Assembly (NCBI GenBank): GCA_024710355.1
Contig: JANJUX010000035.1
Location: 1-64,000 of the forward strand
DNA from: Candidatus Rifleibacteriota bacterium
Lineage (GTDB): Bacteria; Muiribacteriota; Ozemobacteria; Ozemobacterales; Ozemobacteraceae
Reading direction: 5' to 3'
Length of the DNA: 64,000 nt
Shown here: positions 34,489 to 44,226 of the stretch, one piece after another
How the letters are laid out: the number at the start of each line of letters is the position of its first letter
Position numbering within the stretch: the first letter of the stretch is position 1
The notes under the pieces: model-generated
What the model was told of the DNA's origin: nothing
Database searches by the model: none
Seen by the model: the letters and a program-made list of their open reading frames with translations, nothing else
Translations under genes and position numbers: made by a program

Positions 34489-36399
34489 ATGAGCGAAATG
34501 GCACTTGTTTCACTGCAGAATGTCAGCCTTTCTTTCGGCGGTACGGTAATTCTCGAAAATCTCAATCTGCAGATCGAGAAAAATCAGCGCATCTGCCTGC
34601 TCGGCCGCAACGGGGCCGGCAAAACGACTCTGATGCGCACCCTGGCCGGCGAAGTCAAACCTGACTCGGGCATTGTTCAGACCGGCACCGATGTGCGGGT
34701 TTCATATTTCGCTCAGAATATCCCACTGGATCTTCAGGGCAGCGCGTTTGCCATTATCGCCAATGCTCTCGGGGAAAGCGGCCGCCTGATCGTCAGTTAT
34801 CACGAGGCCGAGAATGCGCTCAAGGCCGGCAGTCCCGATGCTGCTGAAGAACTCGAAGTTTTGCGGCAGCAAATGGACAAACTCGAAGCCTGGAAACTGC
34901 TCGACGATATCGGCCGCATTATTTCGCGCATGGATATCGATGGCGACTGGCGCTATGAAAGTCTTTCCGGCGGTCAGAAACGCCGGGTGCTGCTGGCGGC
35001 GGCTCTGGTTTCGCAGCCTGACGTGCTGCTGCTCGACGAACCGACCAACCATCTCGATATCGATACAATCGCCTGGCTCGAAGATTTTCTTCTGCGCACC
35101 GGCATTACGATTCTCTTTGTCACTCATGACCGCATGCTGCTGCGCCGGCTGGCGAACCGTATCATCGAGGTCGACCGCGGTCGCATCTACGACTGGGAAT
35201 GCAGTTACGACACCTTTCTGGCACGCAAAGAAGAGGTTCTGGCCGCCGAGATGAAAGACTGGGAACGCTTCGACAAAAAACTCGCCCAGGAAGAAGTCTG
35301 GATCAGAAAAGGTGTTAAAGCGCGCGGTAGCCGCAACGAAGGCCGCGTCAAGGCGCTTAAAAAAATGCGCGAAGAAAGAAAACAGCGCCGGCAGCATGTC
35401 GGCAAGGTTAATATGCAGATCAGCCAGGCGGCAAACTCAGGTCGCGACGTGATCGAAGCAAAAAATATCAGCTTTGCCTATGATGACAAACAGATCATCA
35501 GAGACTTTTCGCTGAAAATCTGCCGTGGCGACAAGATCGGTGTCGTTGGTGCCAACGGCTGCGGCAAAACGACGCTGGTTAAGCTGCTGCTGGGGCAGCT
35601 GCAGCCTGCCACCGGCGAAGTCAGCTATGGCACCAGTCTCGAGACGGTTTATTTCGACCAGATGCGGGCCCAGCTCGACGAGCAGAAAACCGTCTGGGAA
35701 AACGTGCAGCCCAGCGGCGATACGGTCGAAGTCAACGGGCGCAGCATTCATATCATTACCTATCTGCAGAATTTTCTATTCAACTCAGAGCGGGCAAAGA
35801 CCAAAGTCAGCATTCTTTCTGGCGGCGAGCGCAATCGCGTGCTGCTGGCCAGGCTGTTTACCATGCCGGCCAATCTGCTGGTTCTCGATGAACCTACCAA
35901 CGACCTCGACATCGAAACCCTAGAACTGCTCGAAGAACTGCTGGTCGAGTTCAGCGGCACGGTTCTGCTGATCTGCCACGATCGAACATTTTTGAACAAT
36001 GTGGTTTCGAGCACCGTCGCTTTTGCCGGTAATGGCGAAGTAAGAGAGATCATCGGCGGTTATGACGAATGGATGGCCGAACGCCGGGCGATTGAAGACG
36101 CGCAGCAGAAAGCCCTGGAGACAGAAAAAGCACGGCAGGCGCAGCAGGCGAAGGCCGCCGCTTCCGAAAGCCGGCCGCAGAAGCTCAGTTTTAAAGAAAA
36201 GCAGGAACTGCAGTCTTTGCCAGGCATTATTCAAGCAGCCGAAACCGAGATTTCAGAGATTCAGAAGCGTCTGGCTGACCCGACCTTTTATAAATCGGGT
36301 GAGAATTCGGGGCAGCTGCACAGTCGCCTGCTCGAACTCGAAGAAAACCTTATGGTCTGGCTTGAACGCTGGGAAGAACTCGAAAAGAAGCAGAGCTGA
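34489..36399 (+). CDS. uup: ABC-F ATPase, Uup type
   Basis: 636 residues, the length of Uup. Two ATPase domains: first Walker A GRNGAGKTT, signature LSGGQKRR and LLLDEPTNHLD; second GANGCGKTT, LSGGERNR and LVLDEPTNDLD. The linker (~240-310) has WIRKGVKARGSRNEGRVKAL, a strong Uup/EttA-like signature. The C-terminal ~70 residues form a Uup coiled coil. There are no membrane segments. ABC-F proteins bind the ribosome E-site region and help stalled or special translation; Uup is also linked to DNA and ribosome assembly phenotypes. An alternative start at ATG 34498 has a worse distance to GGAG. Confidence 0.92.
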   Translation: MSEMALVSLQNVSLSFGGTVILENLNLQIEKNQRICLLGRNGAGKTTLMRTLAGEVKPDSGIVQTGTDVRVSYFAQNIPLDLQGSAFAIIANALGESGRLIVSYHEAENALKAGSPDAAEELEVLRQQMDKLEAWKLLDDIGRIISRMDIDGDWRYESLSGGQKRRVLLAAALVSQPDVLLLDEPTNHLDIDTIAWLEDFLLRTGITILFVTHDRMLLRRLANRIIEVDRGRIYDWECSYDTFLARKEEVLAAEMKDWERFDKKLAQEEVWIRKGVKARGSRNEGRVKALKKMREERKQRRQHVGKVNMQISQAANSGRDVIEAKNISFAYDDKQIIRDFSLKICRGDKIGVVGANGCGKTTLVKLLLGQLQPATGEVSYGTSLETVYFDQMRAQLDEQKTVWENVQPSGDTVEVNGRSIHIITYLQNFLFNSERAKTKVSILSGGERNRVLLARLFTMPANLLVLDEPTNDLDIETLELLEELLVEFSGTVLLICHDRTFLNNVVSSTVAFAGNGEVREIIGGYDEWMAERRAIEDAQQKALETEKARQAQQAKAAASESRPQKLSFKEKQELQSLPGIIQAAETEISEIQKRLADPTFYKSGENSGQLHSRLLELEENLMVWLERWEELEKKQS

Positions 36400-36488
36400 T
36401 TCAACTATCGTAAATAATTCGTGCGATTCTGCCGATGCGGCGCCTGACGCCCTTAGAACTATCTCATCCGACCGGCGGTGGAAATTAT

Positions 36489-37427
36489 ATGCCTTTTGAA
36501 ATCAAGGATAAGCTTGTAATAGCGGTTGCCTCGAGCGCTCTGTTCGATCTCAGCGAATCTGACAAGGTTTTTAAAGAACGCGGTTACGACAATTACCGCA
36601 AATACCAGCGTCAGAAGCAGAATGTGCCGTTGAAGCCCGGGGTTGCTTTTCCTTTCGTCAGGCGCCTCTTGTCGATCAACAAGCGTTTCCCCGGCCGGCA
36701 GCCGATCGAGGTGGTGCTGCTGTCGAAAAATGACCCGGACACCGGTCTGCGCGTCTTCAATTCAATGCACCATTACAATCTTGAAATTATCAGAGCCGGC
36801 TTTCTGAACGGCAAGTCGCCGATCAAGTATATTCCGGCTTTCAATGCTTCGCTGTTTCTGTCGGCCAGCGCCGAAGATGTGAAAGAGGCTATCAAGGCGG
36901 GCTACCCGGCCGGAACGGTTCTCGGCAGCGCTTTCGAAGATGATATGGCCGATGACGAACTGCGCATCGCCTTTGACTTTGACGGTGTCCTCGTCGATGA
37001 TGAGGCCGAAAAAGTGTTTCAGGAAAGCCACGATATCGACCAGTTCCATGAATCGGAGTCGCGCCAGGCCGACAAACCGCTTGACCCGGGCCCGCTGTTC
37101 AAACTATTCAAGCAGTTGTCGGTGTTTCAGAAGTTCGATCGCCTGCAGGAACGTCGCATAAAAGGCTACAAAAGGTTTTTGCGCATCGCTATCGTCACTG
37201 CCCGCAGTGCCCCCGCCCATGAACGCGCCATCAACACGCTGCGCAAATGGAAAATGCACATCGACGAGGCCTTCTTTCTCGGTGGTATCGAGAAGCGCAG
37301 AATTCTCGAGGTAATGCACCCGCACATCTTTTTTGACGACCAGATGGTGCATCTCAAGTCGGCATCGGGCAAGAGTATTCCGTCGGTTCATATTCCGTTC
37401 GGCGTTACCAACCTCGATAAGGTCTGA
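36489..37427 (+). CDS. cytosolic 5'-nucleotidase (NT5C1-like)
   Basis: 312 residues from ATG 36489 (GGTGG upstream). KLVIAVASSALFDLSESDKV is the typical first strand of the pfam 5_nucleotid (cytosolic 5'-nucleotidase I) family, where the N-terminal SSALFD pattern carries the nucleophile. Later conserved blocks are VLLSKNDPDTGLRVFNSMHH, FLSASAEDVKEAI, IAFDFDGVLVDDEAE and a C-terminal HIFFDDQMVHL. It dephosphorylates nucleoside monophosphates, mostly AMP/IMP in known members. Two bp separate it from the RluA-type gene, so they share a transcript, and the long distance from the uup stop is only 89 bp. Confidence 0.87.
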   Translation: MPFEIKDKLVIAVASSALFDLSESDKVFKERGYDNYRKYQRQKQNVPLKPGVAFPFVRRLLSINKRFPGRQPIEVVLLSKNDPDTGLRVFNSMHHYNLEIIRAGFLNGKSPIKYIPAFNASLFLSASAEDVKEAIKAGYPAGTVLGSAFEDDMADDELRIAFDFDGVLVDDEAEKVFQESHDIDQFHESESRQADKPLDPGPLFKLFKQLSVFQKFDRLQERRIKGYKRFLRIAIVTARSAPAHERAINTLRKWKMHIDEAFFLGGIEKRRILEVMHPHIFFDDQMVHLKSASGKSIPSVHIPFGVTNLDKV

Positions 37428-37429
37428 AG

Positions 37430-38413
37430 ATGAGGTTCTGCCTCGAACTCAAAACTTCAATAACCGAGCAGTCGGCCGGAAAGACTCTTGTTGAATCGGT
37501 TGCAACGCGCTTTACCTATTGCGACCGTGATGCCTGGTTTGACCGCATCACCAGCGGCCAGCTTAAGGTTAACGGTCTGGCGGCAGCGCCGGATCAGATT
37601 CTCAAACCAGGCGATGAACTGCAGTTCTGCATACCCGATTTTTACGAGCGCGACCTCGACACCTGTTATCACAAGATCTGGGAAAACGAAAACCTGATTC
37701 TGGTAAGCAAACCGGCCGATCTGCCGGTTCACGGCAATCATCGTTTCATTTTTCAGACAATGACCGCAATTCTGCGCCGCGATGAGGGGCTGCCCGAGCT
37801 TAATCCGCTGCATCGGCTCGATCGCGAAACCAGCGGTCTGATGCTGTTCATGAAAAAGAATTTTACAAATCGCCGCTTGCGACGCGACCCTGGGCAAATT
37901 CTCAAAGAAAAGTTTTATCTGGCGGTTGTTAGCGGCAGTTTTTCGCAGCCACACGTCATGATCGATCAGCCCCTCAAAGAGGCTGGTGAACCGCCGGTGC
38001 GTTATAAAATGCTGCCGGCATCCGAGGGTGAGGGCAAAACGGCGCGCAGCGAAGTTTTTCGACTGGGTGTCAGCGATGATGAGAGTCTTCTGCTGGTGCG
38101 GCTGGAAACCGGGCGTAAGCACCAGATCAGGGCGCATCTCGCCAATCTTGGCTTTCCGTTAGTTGGCGACAAGCTCTACGCCAATAACGGCTTGTATTTT
38201 ATCAAACGCTGTAACGATCAGCTTGGCCCCGAAGACATCGAAGAGATGGGAGCACCGCATCATCTGCTGCATGCCTATGCCTTATGGCTGCAGCTGCCGG
38301 TTGAGGGACGACAACTGTTCGTTTCTGAGTTTTTTCCTGACGAACTGGCGCTGCGGTTGCCGCGTTTCGGCGGCTGGCAGGCGGCTGCGCAGGCGATTAT
38401 TTCGTCATATTGA
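37430..38413 (+). CDS. RluA-family pseudouridine synthase
   Basis: 327 residues. The N-terminal ~70 residues form an S4-like RNA-binding domain (VNGLAAAPDQILKPGDEL). The catalytic domain starts at LILVSKPADLPVHG and holds the family motif PLHRLDRETSGLMLF, with the catalytic Asp in HRLDRETSG, plus LETGRKHQIRAHLANLGFPL near the C-terminus. It isomerises uridine to pseudouridine in rRNA or tRNA. The exact site cannot be read. It follows the nucleotidase gene by 2 bp, and its 3' end overlaps the convergent GNAT gene by 17 nt. Confidence 0.92.
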   Translation: MRFCLELKTSITEQSAGKTLVESVATRFTYCDRDAWFDRITSGQLKVNGLAAAPDQILKPGDELQFCIPDFYERDLDTCYHKIWENENLILVSKPADLPVHGNHRFIFQTMTAILRRDEGLPELNPLHRLDRETSGLMLFMKKNFTNRRLRRDPGQILKEKFYLAVVSGSFSQPHVMIDQPLKEAGEPPVRYKMLPASEGEGKTARSEVFRLGVSDDESLLLVRLETGRKHQIRAHLANLGFPLVGDKLYANNGLYFIKRCNDQLGPEDIEEMGAPHHLLHAYALWLQLPVEGRQLFVSEFFPDELALRLPRFGGWQAAAQAIISSY

Positions 38414-38897
38414 GGGCAAGAATGTAGTCGTCCATGACGAAGCCACCGCCGATATCGGTTACGGTGGGGCCTTCACTGGCAAAGCCAAGCTTTTCGTAGG
38501 CCTGCAAGGCCAGCTTGTTATTTTTATTCACCGTCAGGCTGATGCGCTTAAGGCAATTGTCTGCCGCGACTGCTTTGACGAACTGCAGGGCTCTGGCTGC
38601 CAGGCCGCGCCCGCGCATACGGGCTCTCACATAAAGCTTGCTGAGAAAAACCTCGTTCGGACGCAGCTGAATGGCAAAATAGCCTTCGGCATTGCCGGCA
38701 AAATGAATGAGAAAATAGACGAGTTCGCCACTGTCGATCTGCTGCGTTATTGCCTCCGGGCCCTGAAACCTGGCGATCATGTATTTTACCTGATCGGCGC
38801 CGATAATCGGAGTGTAGTGTTCCTGCCAGATTTCGGCTGCCAGCGTGGCGGTTGTCTGAATCTGTTCGCGGGTGGCTACCCTGATGATCTCGATCAT
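38397..38897 (-). CDS. GNAT-family N-acetyltransferase
   Basis: 166 residues from ATG 38897, behind GGAGAGAA; the open upstream extension to 38933 is not supported. The core is VFLSKLYVRARMRGRGLAAR, the acetyl-CoA pyrophosphate-binding Q/R-x-x-G-x-G/A loop (RMRGRGLA), followed by ISLTVNKNNKLALQAYEKLG and GFVMDDYILAL. The SLTVNKNN-x-A...YEKLGF series is typical of peptide- or amino-acid-acetylating GNATs. The substrate is unknown. Transcribed leftward alone; the 284-bp gap to the antiporter gene carries no other clear gene. Confidence 0.88.
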   Translation of the reverse strand: MIEIIRVATREQIQTTATLAAEIWQEHYTPIIGADQVKYMIARFQGPEAITQQIDSGELVYFLIHFAGNAEGYFAIQLRPNEVFLSKLYVRARMRGRGLAARALQFVKAVAADNCLKRISLTVNKNNKLALQAYEKLGFASEGPTVTDIGGGFVMDDYILALNMTK

Positions 38898-39181
38898 ATC
38901 TTCTCTCCAAGCTCTGCCGGCACTGCCCGGCATGAATTATTTGCAGGGTATGATAGCAAGTTTTTCTCGAAAAATACATTACAAAAGTTATGCAGGACAA
39001 AAAACGGCGAAAATCGAATAAAAGGGGCGCAATGCTTTGCACAGGGTCGAAAAAAATGGTGCAGGTTGTTTGCAGATTTAGAAGCGCCGCAATCTGCCGG
39101 AAAATGGCTTTTGCGGTTCGGGCAAAGAGGCGTATCATCCGTCCGTTTCTTCAGTTGTTCTGTGCCGCAAGGAGTATTTTT

Positions 39182-40420
39182 ATGCCGCTTTACACAGTTT
39201 TACCCTTTATTGCATGGCTGCTTACCATCGCGCTGGCACCCCTGCTTTTTGAACACTTCTGGGAACGCAACCGCAACAAGGCTTTGCTGAGCGGGCTTTT
39301 TGCCTTGCCGGTTTTTTATTATCTGATCACGCATCAGATGCAGAAAGAGCTGATTTTGAGCGCTGAAGAATACTTTTCTTTCATTGTGCTGCTGGGTTCG
39401 CTGTTTGTGGTTTCGGGCGGCATTCTGGTCGAGGGCGATATCAGGGCGACGCCGCGCAATAACTCGCTGCTGTTCATTATCGGCGCCATACTCTCGAATT
39501 TTATCGGCACGACCGGCGCCAGCATGGTTCTGATCAGGCCGTTGCTCAAGATTAACTCGCAGCGCACGCGTATCGTGCACATACCGGTGTTTTTCATTTT
39601 CATTGTCAGCAATCTTGGTGGCTGTCTGACGCCTCTGGGCGACCCGCCGGTTTTTCTCGGCTTTCTAAAAGGTGTACCGTTTTTCTGGACCCTCAGCCTG
39701 CTGCCGATGTGGCTGCTGAACCTGTCTGTTGTTCTCGGCGCTTTTTATCTGATCGACTCATATAATTACCGCCTCGAACCAGAATCTGCATTAAAGCGCG
39801 ACAAAGAAGAAATAGACCCGGTCAAGGTCTCTGGAAAACGCAATACCTGGTTTCTGCTTGGCATTATTTCTGCCGTGTTCATGCCGACACCAGCCCGTGA
39901 AATCGTCATGATCGCCATGACCGTCATGTCGCTGCGCCTGACCCCGCAGCATTGTCGGGTTAAAAACAGCTTTTCGTTCGGGCCGATCAATGAGGTGGCC
40001 ATTCTTTTCGCCGGCATTTTTGTGACCATGATTCCGGCACTTATCATTCTCAAGGAACGCGGGGCCGAACTTGGAATCACCCAGCCCTGGCAGTTTTTCT
40101 GGGTGACCGGTACCCTGTCGTCGTTTCTTGATAATGCGCCGACCTACCTCACCGACCTTTCGCTGGCCCAGGGTATGGCAGCCAAAGACCCTTCGATGAT
40201 GAGGGAAGTCGTCGGCATACCGAATGTCTATCTGCGGGCCATCAGTGCCGGTGCCGTGTTTATGGGTGCAAATACCTACATTGGCAATGGTCCGAACTTT
40301 ATGGTCAAAACCATATCAGAAGCCTCAGGCGTTAAAATGCCTTCATTCTTTGGCTACATCGTCTATTCGCTGCTGATACTGATTCCGGTTTTCATACTCG
40401 ATACCCTGCTGTTTTTCTAA
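39182..40420 (+). CDS. NhaD-like Na+/H+ antiporter family (ArsB/NhaD/citrate-type) membrane protein
   Basis: 412 residues from ATG 39182, fixed by AAGGAG at 7-nt spacing. About 10-12 hydrophobic segments. Family signatures: GAILSNFIGTTGASMVLIRP, SNLGGCLTPLGDPP (a conserved GDPP loop), TGTLSSFLDNAPTYL and GAVFMGANTYIGNGPNFMVK, the mirrored pair of re-entrant loops of the IT superfamily. The GDPP and DNAPTY loops match the putative NhaD/NhaE branch used for sodium/proton exchange. The real ion is unproven. A single gene; it ends 8 bp from the convergent amidase gene. Confidence 0.88.
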   Translation: MPLYTVLPFIAWLLTIALAPLLFEHFWERNRNKALLSGLFALPVFYYLITHQMQKELILSAEEYFSFIVLLGSLFVVSGGILVEGDIRATPRNNSLLFIIGAILSNFIGTTGASMVLIRPLLKINSQRTRIVHIPVFFIFIVSNLGGCLTPLGDPPVFLGFLKGVPFFWTLSLLPMWLLNLSVVLGAFYLIDSYNYRLEPESALKRDKEEIDPVKVSGKRNTWFLLGIISAVFMPTPAREIVMIAMTVMSLRLTPQHCRVKNSFSFGPINEVAILFAGIFVTMIPALIILKERGAELGITQPWQFFWVTGTLSSFLDNAPTYLTDLSLAQGMAAKDPSMMREVVGIPNVYLRAISAGAVFMGANTYIGNGPNFMVKTISEASGVKMPSFFGYIVYSLLILIPVFILDTLLFF

Positions 40421-40428
40421 AACCGGGT

Positions 40429-41550
40429 TTACTTTTTACTTTTCCGGGTCGGCCATGGAACCCATATCCGATCCGGAAATTTACTTTTCAGTATGTATTG
40501 CTTCATATCTTCTTCAGATTCAAATATTTTTATAATATCAAAAGCCCTGAAGTGCTTCTCGCCGACAATGTCGATTTCGATAACCGGTCGTTGAACGCGA
40601 TCCTGGTCGGGTGGGTCGATGTCGAGCAGGCACCAGCGCATAATATTCTTGTCGCGGCACATCTGGCAGCGCTCAGGGCCGCGCTTGCAATGCGGTACCT
40701 GCATAAAGTTCACGCAATATCTGGGCATGGGAATAGTTGGGGTGGTATCTAAATCTGTATCGACTGGGCCCATTGTCGGTATTTCATTTATCTGAGCGGT
40801 TTCTTCCGTGTCGCTTCTGACATACTCGACAATACCCTGCAATATGGCTCTGGCCATAAGTTCCTGATGCTGTGGTTCTTTAATGAAGGCTGCATCAGAG
40901 GCATTGTTGAGATAAACCATCTCGACAACGACCGCGGGCACCTGCGAGAAAATCGAGCCGGTCAATGCCCCCTGTTTTGCGCCGACGAAGGTGACAGAAT
41001 CGGTTTTGACCGGGTTTAAATGCAGCTGTTGCCCAAGTGTGGCGGCGAGACCCTTCTGCATTGCCTCAGCCGCATTGCGGCTTTTATCGATTACTTCCCA
41101 GGCCGGGCCGGTTACACCCTCGACCGTACCCTGGCGATCGGGGTAATAAACCGTACAGCCGGTGCCTTTGCCTGAATCGCAATGCAGCCTGACCATAAGG
41201 GCCGCGCCGGCGGCGTTGGCAATTTCGGCGCGCTGACGGTTGGTCACCATCTGGTCGACGCTGCCTTTGGTTTTGATGGCCTTCAGGCCGGCCTGATCAT
41301 TTATGAGTTTTTCGAGCTTCAGGGCGATGTCCCAGCAGAGCTGCAGTTCGGTCAGTCCATGATGCGCGCAGCCATTGCTCGTTTCAGAGGGGTGTCCCGG
41401 GTCGACAACGATAACGTCCGGTTTAGTCGTTTTTTCATTCATGCTGGCGTTTTCCTGCCCCGACAAAGATTGAATCTGTAGAGCCATAATGCATAGAACA
41501 GCGATTAAAGCCACTGGCAAGCGAGAGCTTGTGAGAGATCCCTTTTTCAT
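40429..41550 (-). CDS. secreted N-acetylmuramoyl-L-alanine amidase (Amidase_3) with extra C-terminal domain
   Basis: 373 residues with a signal peptide (LPVALIAVLCIMALQI, cleavage near GQE). The Amidase_3 fold (~42-245) shows VIVVDPGHPSE with the first zinc His, ELQLCWDIALKLEKLI with the Glu, MVRLHCDSGKGTGC with the second His, and VVVEMVYLNNASDA with the catalytic Glu. It cuts the amide between MurNAc and the stem peptide in the periplasm. Residues ~265-373 form an extra domain with a Cys cluster (CVNFMQVPHC, ERCQMC, RWC) that is probably a metal site or disulfide-bonded module and is unusual for this enzyme family. GAGG marks the start. Confidence 0.87.
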   Translation of the reverse strand: MKKGSLTSSRLPVALIAVLCIMALQIQSLSGQENASMNEKTTKPDVIVVDPGHPSETSNGCAHHGLTELQLCWDIALKLEKLINDQAGLKAIKTKGSVDQMVTNRQRAEIANAAGAALMVRLHCDSGKGTGCTVYYPDRQGTVEGVTGPAWEVIDKSRNAAEAMQKGLAATLGQQLHLNPVKTDSVTFVGAKQGALTGSIFSQVPAVVVEMVYLNNASDAAFIKEPQHQELMARAILQGIVEYVRSDTEETAQINEIPTMGPVDTDLDTTPTIPMPRYCVNFMQVPHCKRGPERCQMCRDKNIMRWCLLDIDPPDQDRVQRPVIEIDIVGEKHFRAFDIIKIFESEEDMKQYILKSKFPDRIWVPWPTRKSKK

Positions 41551-41789
41551 AAAAACACCTCATTTTCTGTAAATCTACCATGAATTCTGCGACGTCAGCC
41601 ACGAAAAAACCGTCAGAAACATTAAATTGCCTGGGTTTTGGGTCTGGAAACCGGATTGACAAAGATCTATCAGTTAGTCCCGTTTTTTGCGTGTAAGAAA
41701 CGGCGGTGGTGATTGGTCCAGAGACTTTTGATTTTATTAAATGTGATTCTGGGTTAGAATGGCTTAACATTTTTCTGAAGGAGAAGGAT

Positions 41790-44114
41790 ATGGCGGCAGC
41801 TAACGGGGCGCATCGCTGGAAATTTTTTCGCTATGGCGGTCTTGATCAGGTCAGCCTTGAGACGGCAGAAGATTTGAGATCGCTTGAACAGCTTGATCCG
41901 AAGCTCTGGGCAGCGATGACCTGCCCGACGAACAATATTGAATTCGATCGAACGACCCTTGACTATATCGATGCCGACAAGGATTGCCGCATCAAGATTC
42001 CTGAACTGCTGGCCGCATTGAAATGGGTCTGTTCGATGGTAAAGAACCCAGAGGTGCTGATTAAGCCGGCCGAAGCCATGCCTCTCGATATCATCAACCA
42101 GGAAACCGCTGAGGGCAAAGCGTTATATGCTTCAGCCCGGCAGATTCTCAACAATCTTGGCAAGGGCCAGGAAACCTCTATTGCGCTGGCTGATCTTGCT
42201 GATACCAAAAAGATTTTTGCCGCGAACGCCTTTAATGGCGATGGCATTGTCCCGGCCGACATCTCTTCTGATGAAAAAATTCGCCAGGCGATTGCCGATA
42301 TTATCGCCTGTCTTGGCAGCGAAACAGATCGCAGCGGTTTGCCCGGTATTTCTCAGGCGCTTCTCGACAAGTTTATGGTCGAGGCTTCGGCTTACGTAAA
42401 CTGGCAGAAACAGGCTGAAGAAAAAGCTGCCGACATCATGTTCGCCGGTGCCGATACTCCGGCTCTCGCATCGGTCTACCTGACTCTCAAACCTCGCATC
42501 GATGATTACTTCGTCAGATGTCGTCTGGCAGCCTATGACAGCAAATTTGCCGCCGCCAGTGCCAATCTCGAAAGTGAATTTGTGGCGGTTCTTAAAAAGA
42601 GTCTTTCGACCTCTACACCTGAATTGAAAGAATTGCCGCTGGCGGTTGTCAGTCTCGAAGGCAGTCTGCCTCTTACCGATAAGGTCAACCCTGCCTGGGC
42701 TCTTGAAATCAACGAATTCGCCGCTAAAATTGCGAAACCCTATGCCGGCGGCGTTGATAAATTAACCGAATCAGGCTGGCTCGCCATAAAGAACCGTTTT
42801 GCTGCTTATGAAGCATGGCAGGCGCAGAAGACTGGTGCCGCAGTCGAGAAGTTCGGACTGGCGAGACTTAAAGAATTGCTTGCTGCGGACATCGTTAAAA
42901 ATCTTGGCGATCTGATCGCAAAAGACAAAGCGGTTGAGGCCGAATTCAATGCGATCAGCAATGTTGACCGTCTGGTGCGTTATTATCGCTTTATCTATCA
43001 GTTGTTGAGCAACTTTGTGGTTTTTAAAGACTTTTATGGCGGCAAAAATAAAGCGGTTTTCCAGGCTGGCACCCTGTTTATGGACAGCCGGAGCTGTGAT
43101 CTGGCTGTCAAGGTCGAAGATCTTGCCAAACACAGCACCATGGCGGCTGCCTGCAATACCTTTCTGGTTTACTGTGATTGCGTCAGGCAGGGCTCATCAG
43201 AAAAGATGACGGTTGCCGCAGCTTTTACCGACGGTGACTCAGATCAGCTGACCCCCGGTCGTAATGGCCTTTTTGTCGACCGTGCCGGCAACTACTGGGA
43301 TGCCACGATCGTCAAGATCATCGATCATCCGATAAGCATCAGGCAGGCATTCTGGGCGCCATATAAGCGTCTGGGCCGAATGATTCACGAGCAGATCGAA
43401 AAATTTGCCGCTTCAAAAGACAAGTCGATGACCGATTCGCTTTCGGCTTCGGTAAATGATGCGGGTGCAAAAATTGAGGCCCCGAAACCAGATGCACCGC
43501 CACCACCGCCTTTTGATGCGGGCAAGTTTGCCGGTATTTTTGCAGCTATCGGTCTTGCTCTGGCTGCTGTCGGCTCAGCCGTCGCATCGGTTGTTTCTGG
43601 TTTTATGAGCCTTACCTGGTGGCAGATGCCGCTGGCGGTTATCGGCATTCTGCTTCTCATTTCGGGCCCGTCGATGCTCATGGCCGCTCTTCGCCTGCGC
43701 CAGCGAAATCTCGGCGCGATTCTCGACGCCAATGGCTGGGCTGTGAACACCCGCGCCCAGATAAACATGGCATTTGGCAAGACGCTGACAAAAATGGCCG
43801 AACTGCCTGCAGGCGCCATCAGATCTTTTGATGACCCCTTCGCCGAAAAGAAAACTCCGTGGGGCCTTTATCTTGCCCTGATTCTGGTTCTATCTTTGCT
43901 TGCCGGCGCAATCGCCAGTCCCATAATACGCAATCGTGCTAAAATTGGCTTCAAAAGAATTTTCGGCATGGAAGTGAAAAAGCCGGCAGATTGCAAGCCT
44001 CTGTCAGCAGGTAAAACCGCCGATAAGGCCGCCCCGGAAGCCCCTGCCGGGGCCACTGCTCCGACGACCCCGGCGACCACGCCGGCTGCACCTGCCGCCC
44101 CCGCCGGAAACTGA
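41790..44114 (+). CDS. large EF-hand containing membrane-anchored protein of unknown function
   Basis: 774 residues from ATG 41790 (AAGGAGAAGGAT upstream). Residues 61-72 form a good EF-hand loop, DADKDCRIKIPE, with acidic ligands at positions 1, 3, 5 and 12. A second, poorer loop is NGDGIVPAD near residue 155. The long helical middle (~170-580) contains no catalytic motif I know. A proline-rich hinge (DAPPPPPFD) leads to a membrane hairpin (FAGIFAAIGLALAAVGSAVA and MPLAVIGILLLISGPSMLM) and another segment (YLALILVLSLLAGAIASPII), followed by a Pro/Ala/Thr-rich tail. The large domain is probably cytoplasmic since there is no signal peptide. Calcium binding is inference. Confidence 0.7.
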   Translation: MAAANGAHRWKFFRYGGLDQVSLETAEDLRSLEQLDPKLWAAMTCPTNNIEFDRTTLDYIDADKDCRIKIPELLAALKWVCSMVKNPEVLIKPAEAMPLDIINQETAEGKALYASARQILNNLGKGQETSIALADLADTKKIFAANAFNGDGIVPADISSDEKIRQAIADIIACLGSETDRSGLPGISQALLDKFMVEASAYVNWQKQAEEKAADIMFAGADTPALASVYLTLKPRIDDYFVRCRLAAYDSKFAAASANLESEFVAVLKKSLSTSTPELKELPLAVVSLEGSLPLTDKVNPAWALEINEFAAKIAKPYAGGVDKLTESGWLAIKNRFAAYEAWQAQKTGAAVEKFGLARLKELLAADIVKNLGDLIAKDKAVEAEFNAISNVDRLVRYYRFIYQLLSNFVVFKDFYGGKNKAVFQAGTLFMDSRSCDLAVKVEDLAKHSTMAAACNTFLVYCDCVRQGSSEKMTVAAAFTDGDSDQLTPGRNGLFVDRAGNYWDATIVKIIDHPISIRQAFWAPYKRLGRMIHEQIEKFAASKDKSMTDSLSASVNDAGAKIEAPKPDAPPPPPFDAGKFAGIFAAIGLALAAVGSAVASVVSGFMSLTWWQMPLAVIGILLLISGPSMLMAALRLRQRNLGAILDANGWAVNTRAQINMAFGKTLTKMAELPAGAIRSFDDPFAEKKTPWGLYLALILVLSLLAGAIASPIIRNRAKIGFKRIFGMEVKKPADCKPLSAGKTADKAAPEAPAGATAPTTPATTPAAPAAPAGN

Positions 44115-44134
44115 TTCTCAATCACAACGACCGG

Positions 44135-44169
44135 GCGTGCTCCGAAGACTTTTCGGTGCGCGCTTTTTT
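44135..44169 (+). terminator. probable rho-independent terminator
   Basis: Hairpin with inner stem CCGAA/TTCGG, one mismatch, an outer 6-bp stem (GCGTGC/GCGCGC with one G-U pair) and six T after it. It ends the EF-hand protein transcript and separates it from the ABC importer genes. Confidence 0.6.
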
Positions 44170-44226
44170 CTTGTTCGATCTATTAAATGGCTTGCTTTTG
44201 CCGGGGGTTGCTGCTAAAAAAGGTCG

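Noticed and set aside
34702..35397. 231-codon minus-strand open frame opposite uup
   Set aside because: Shadow frame opposite the first ATPase domain, no ribosome site.
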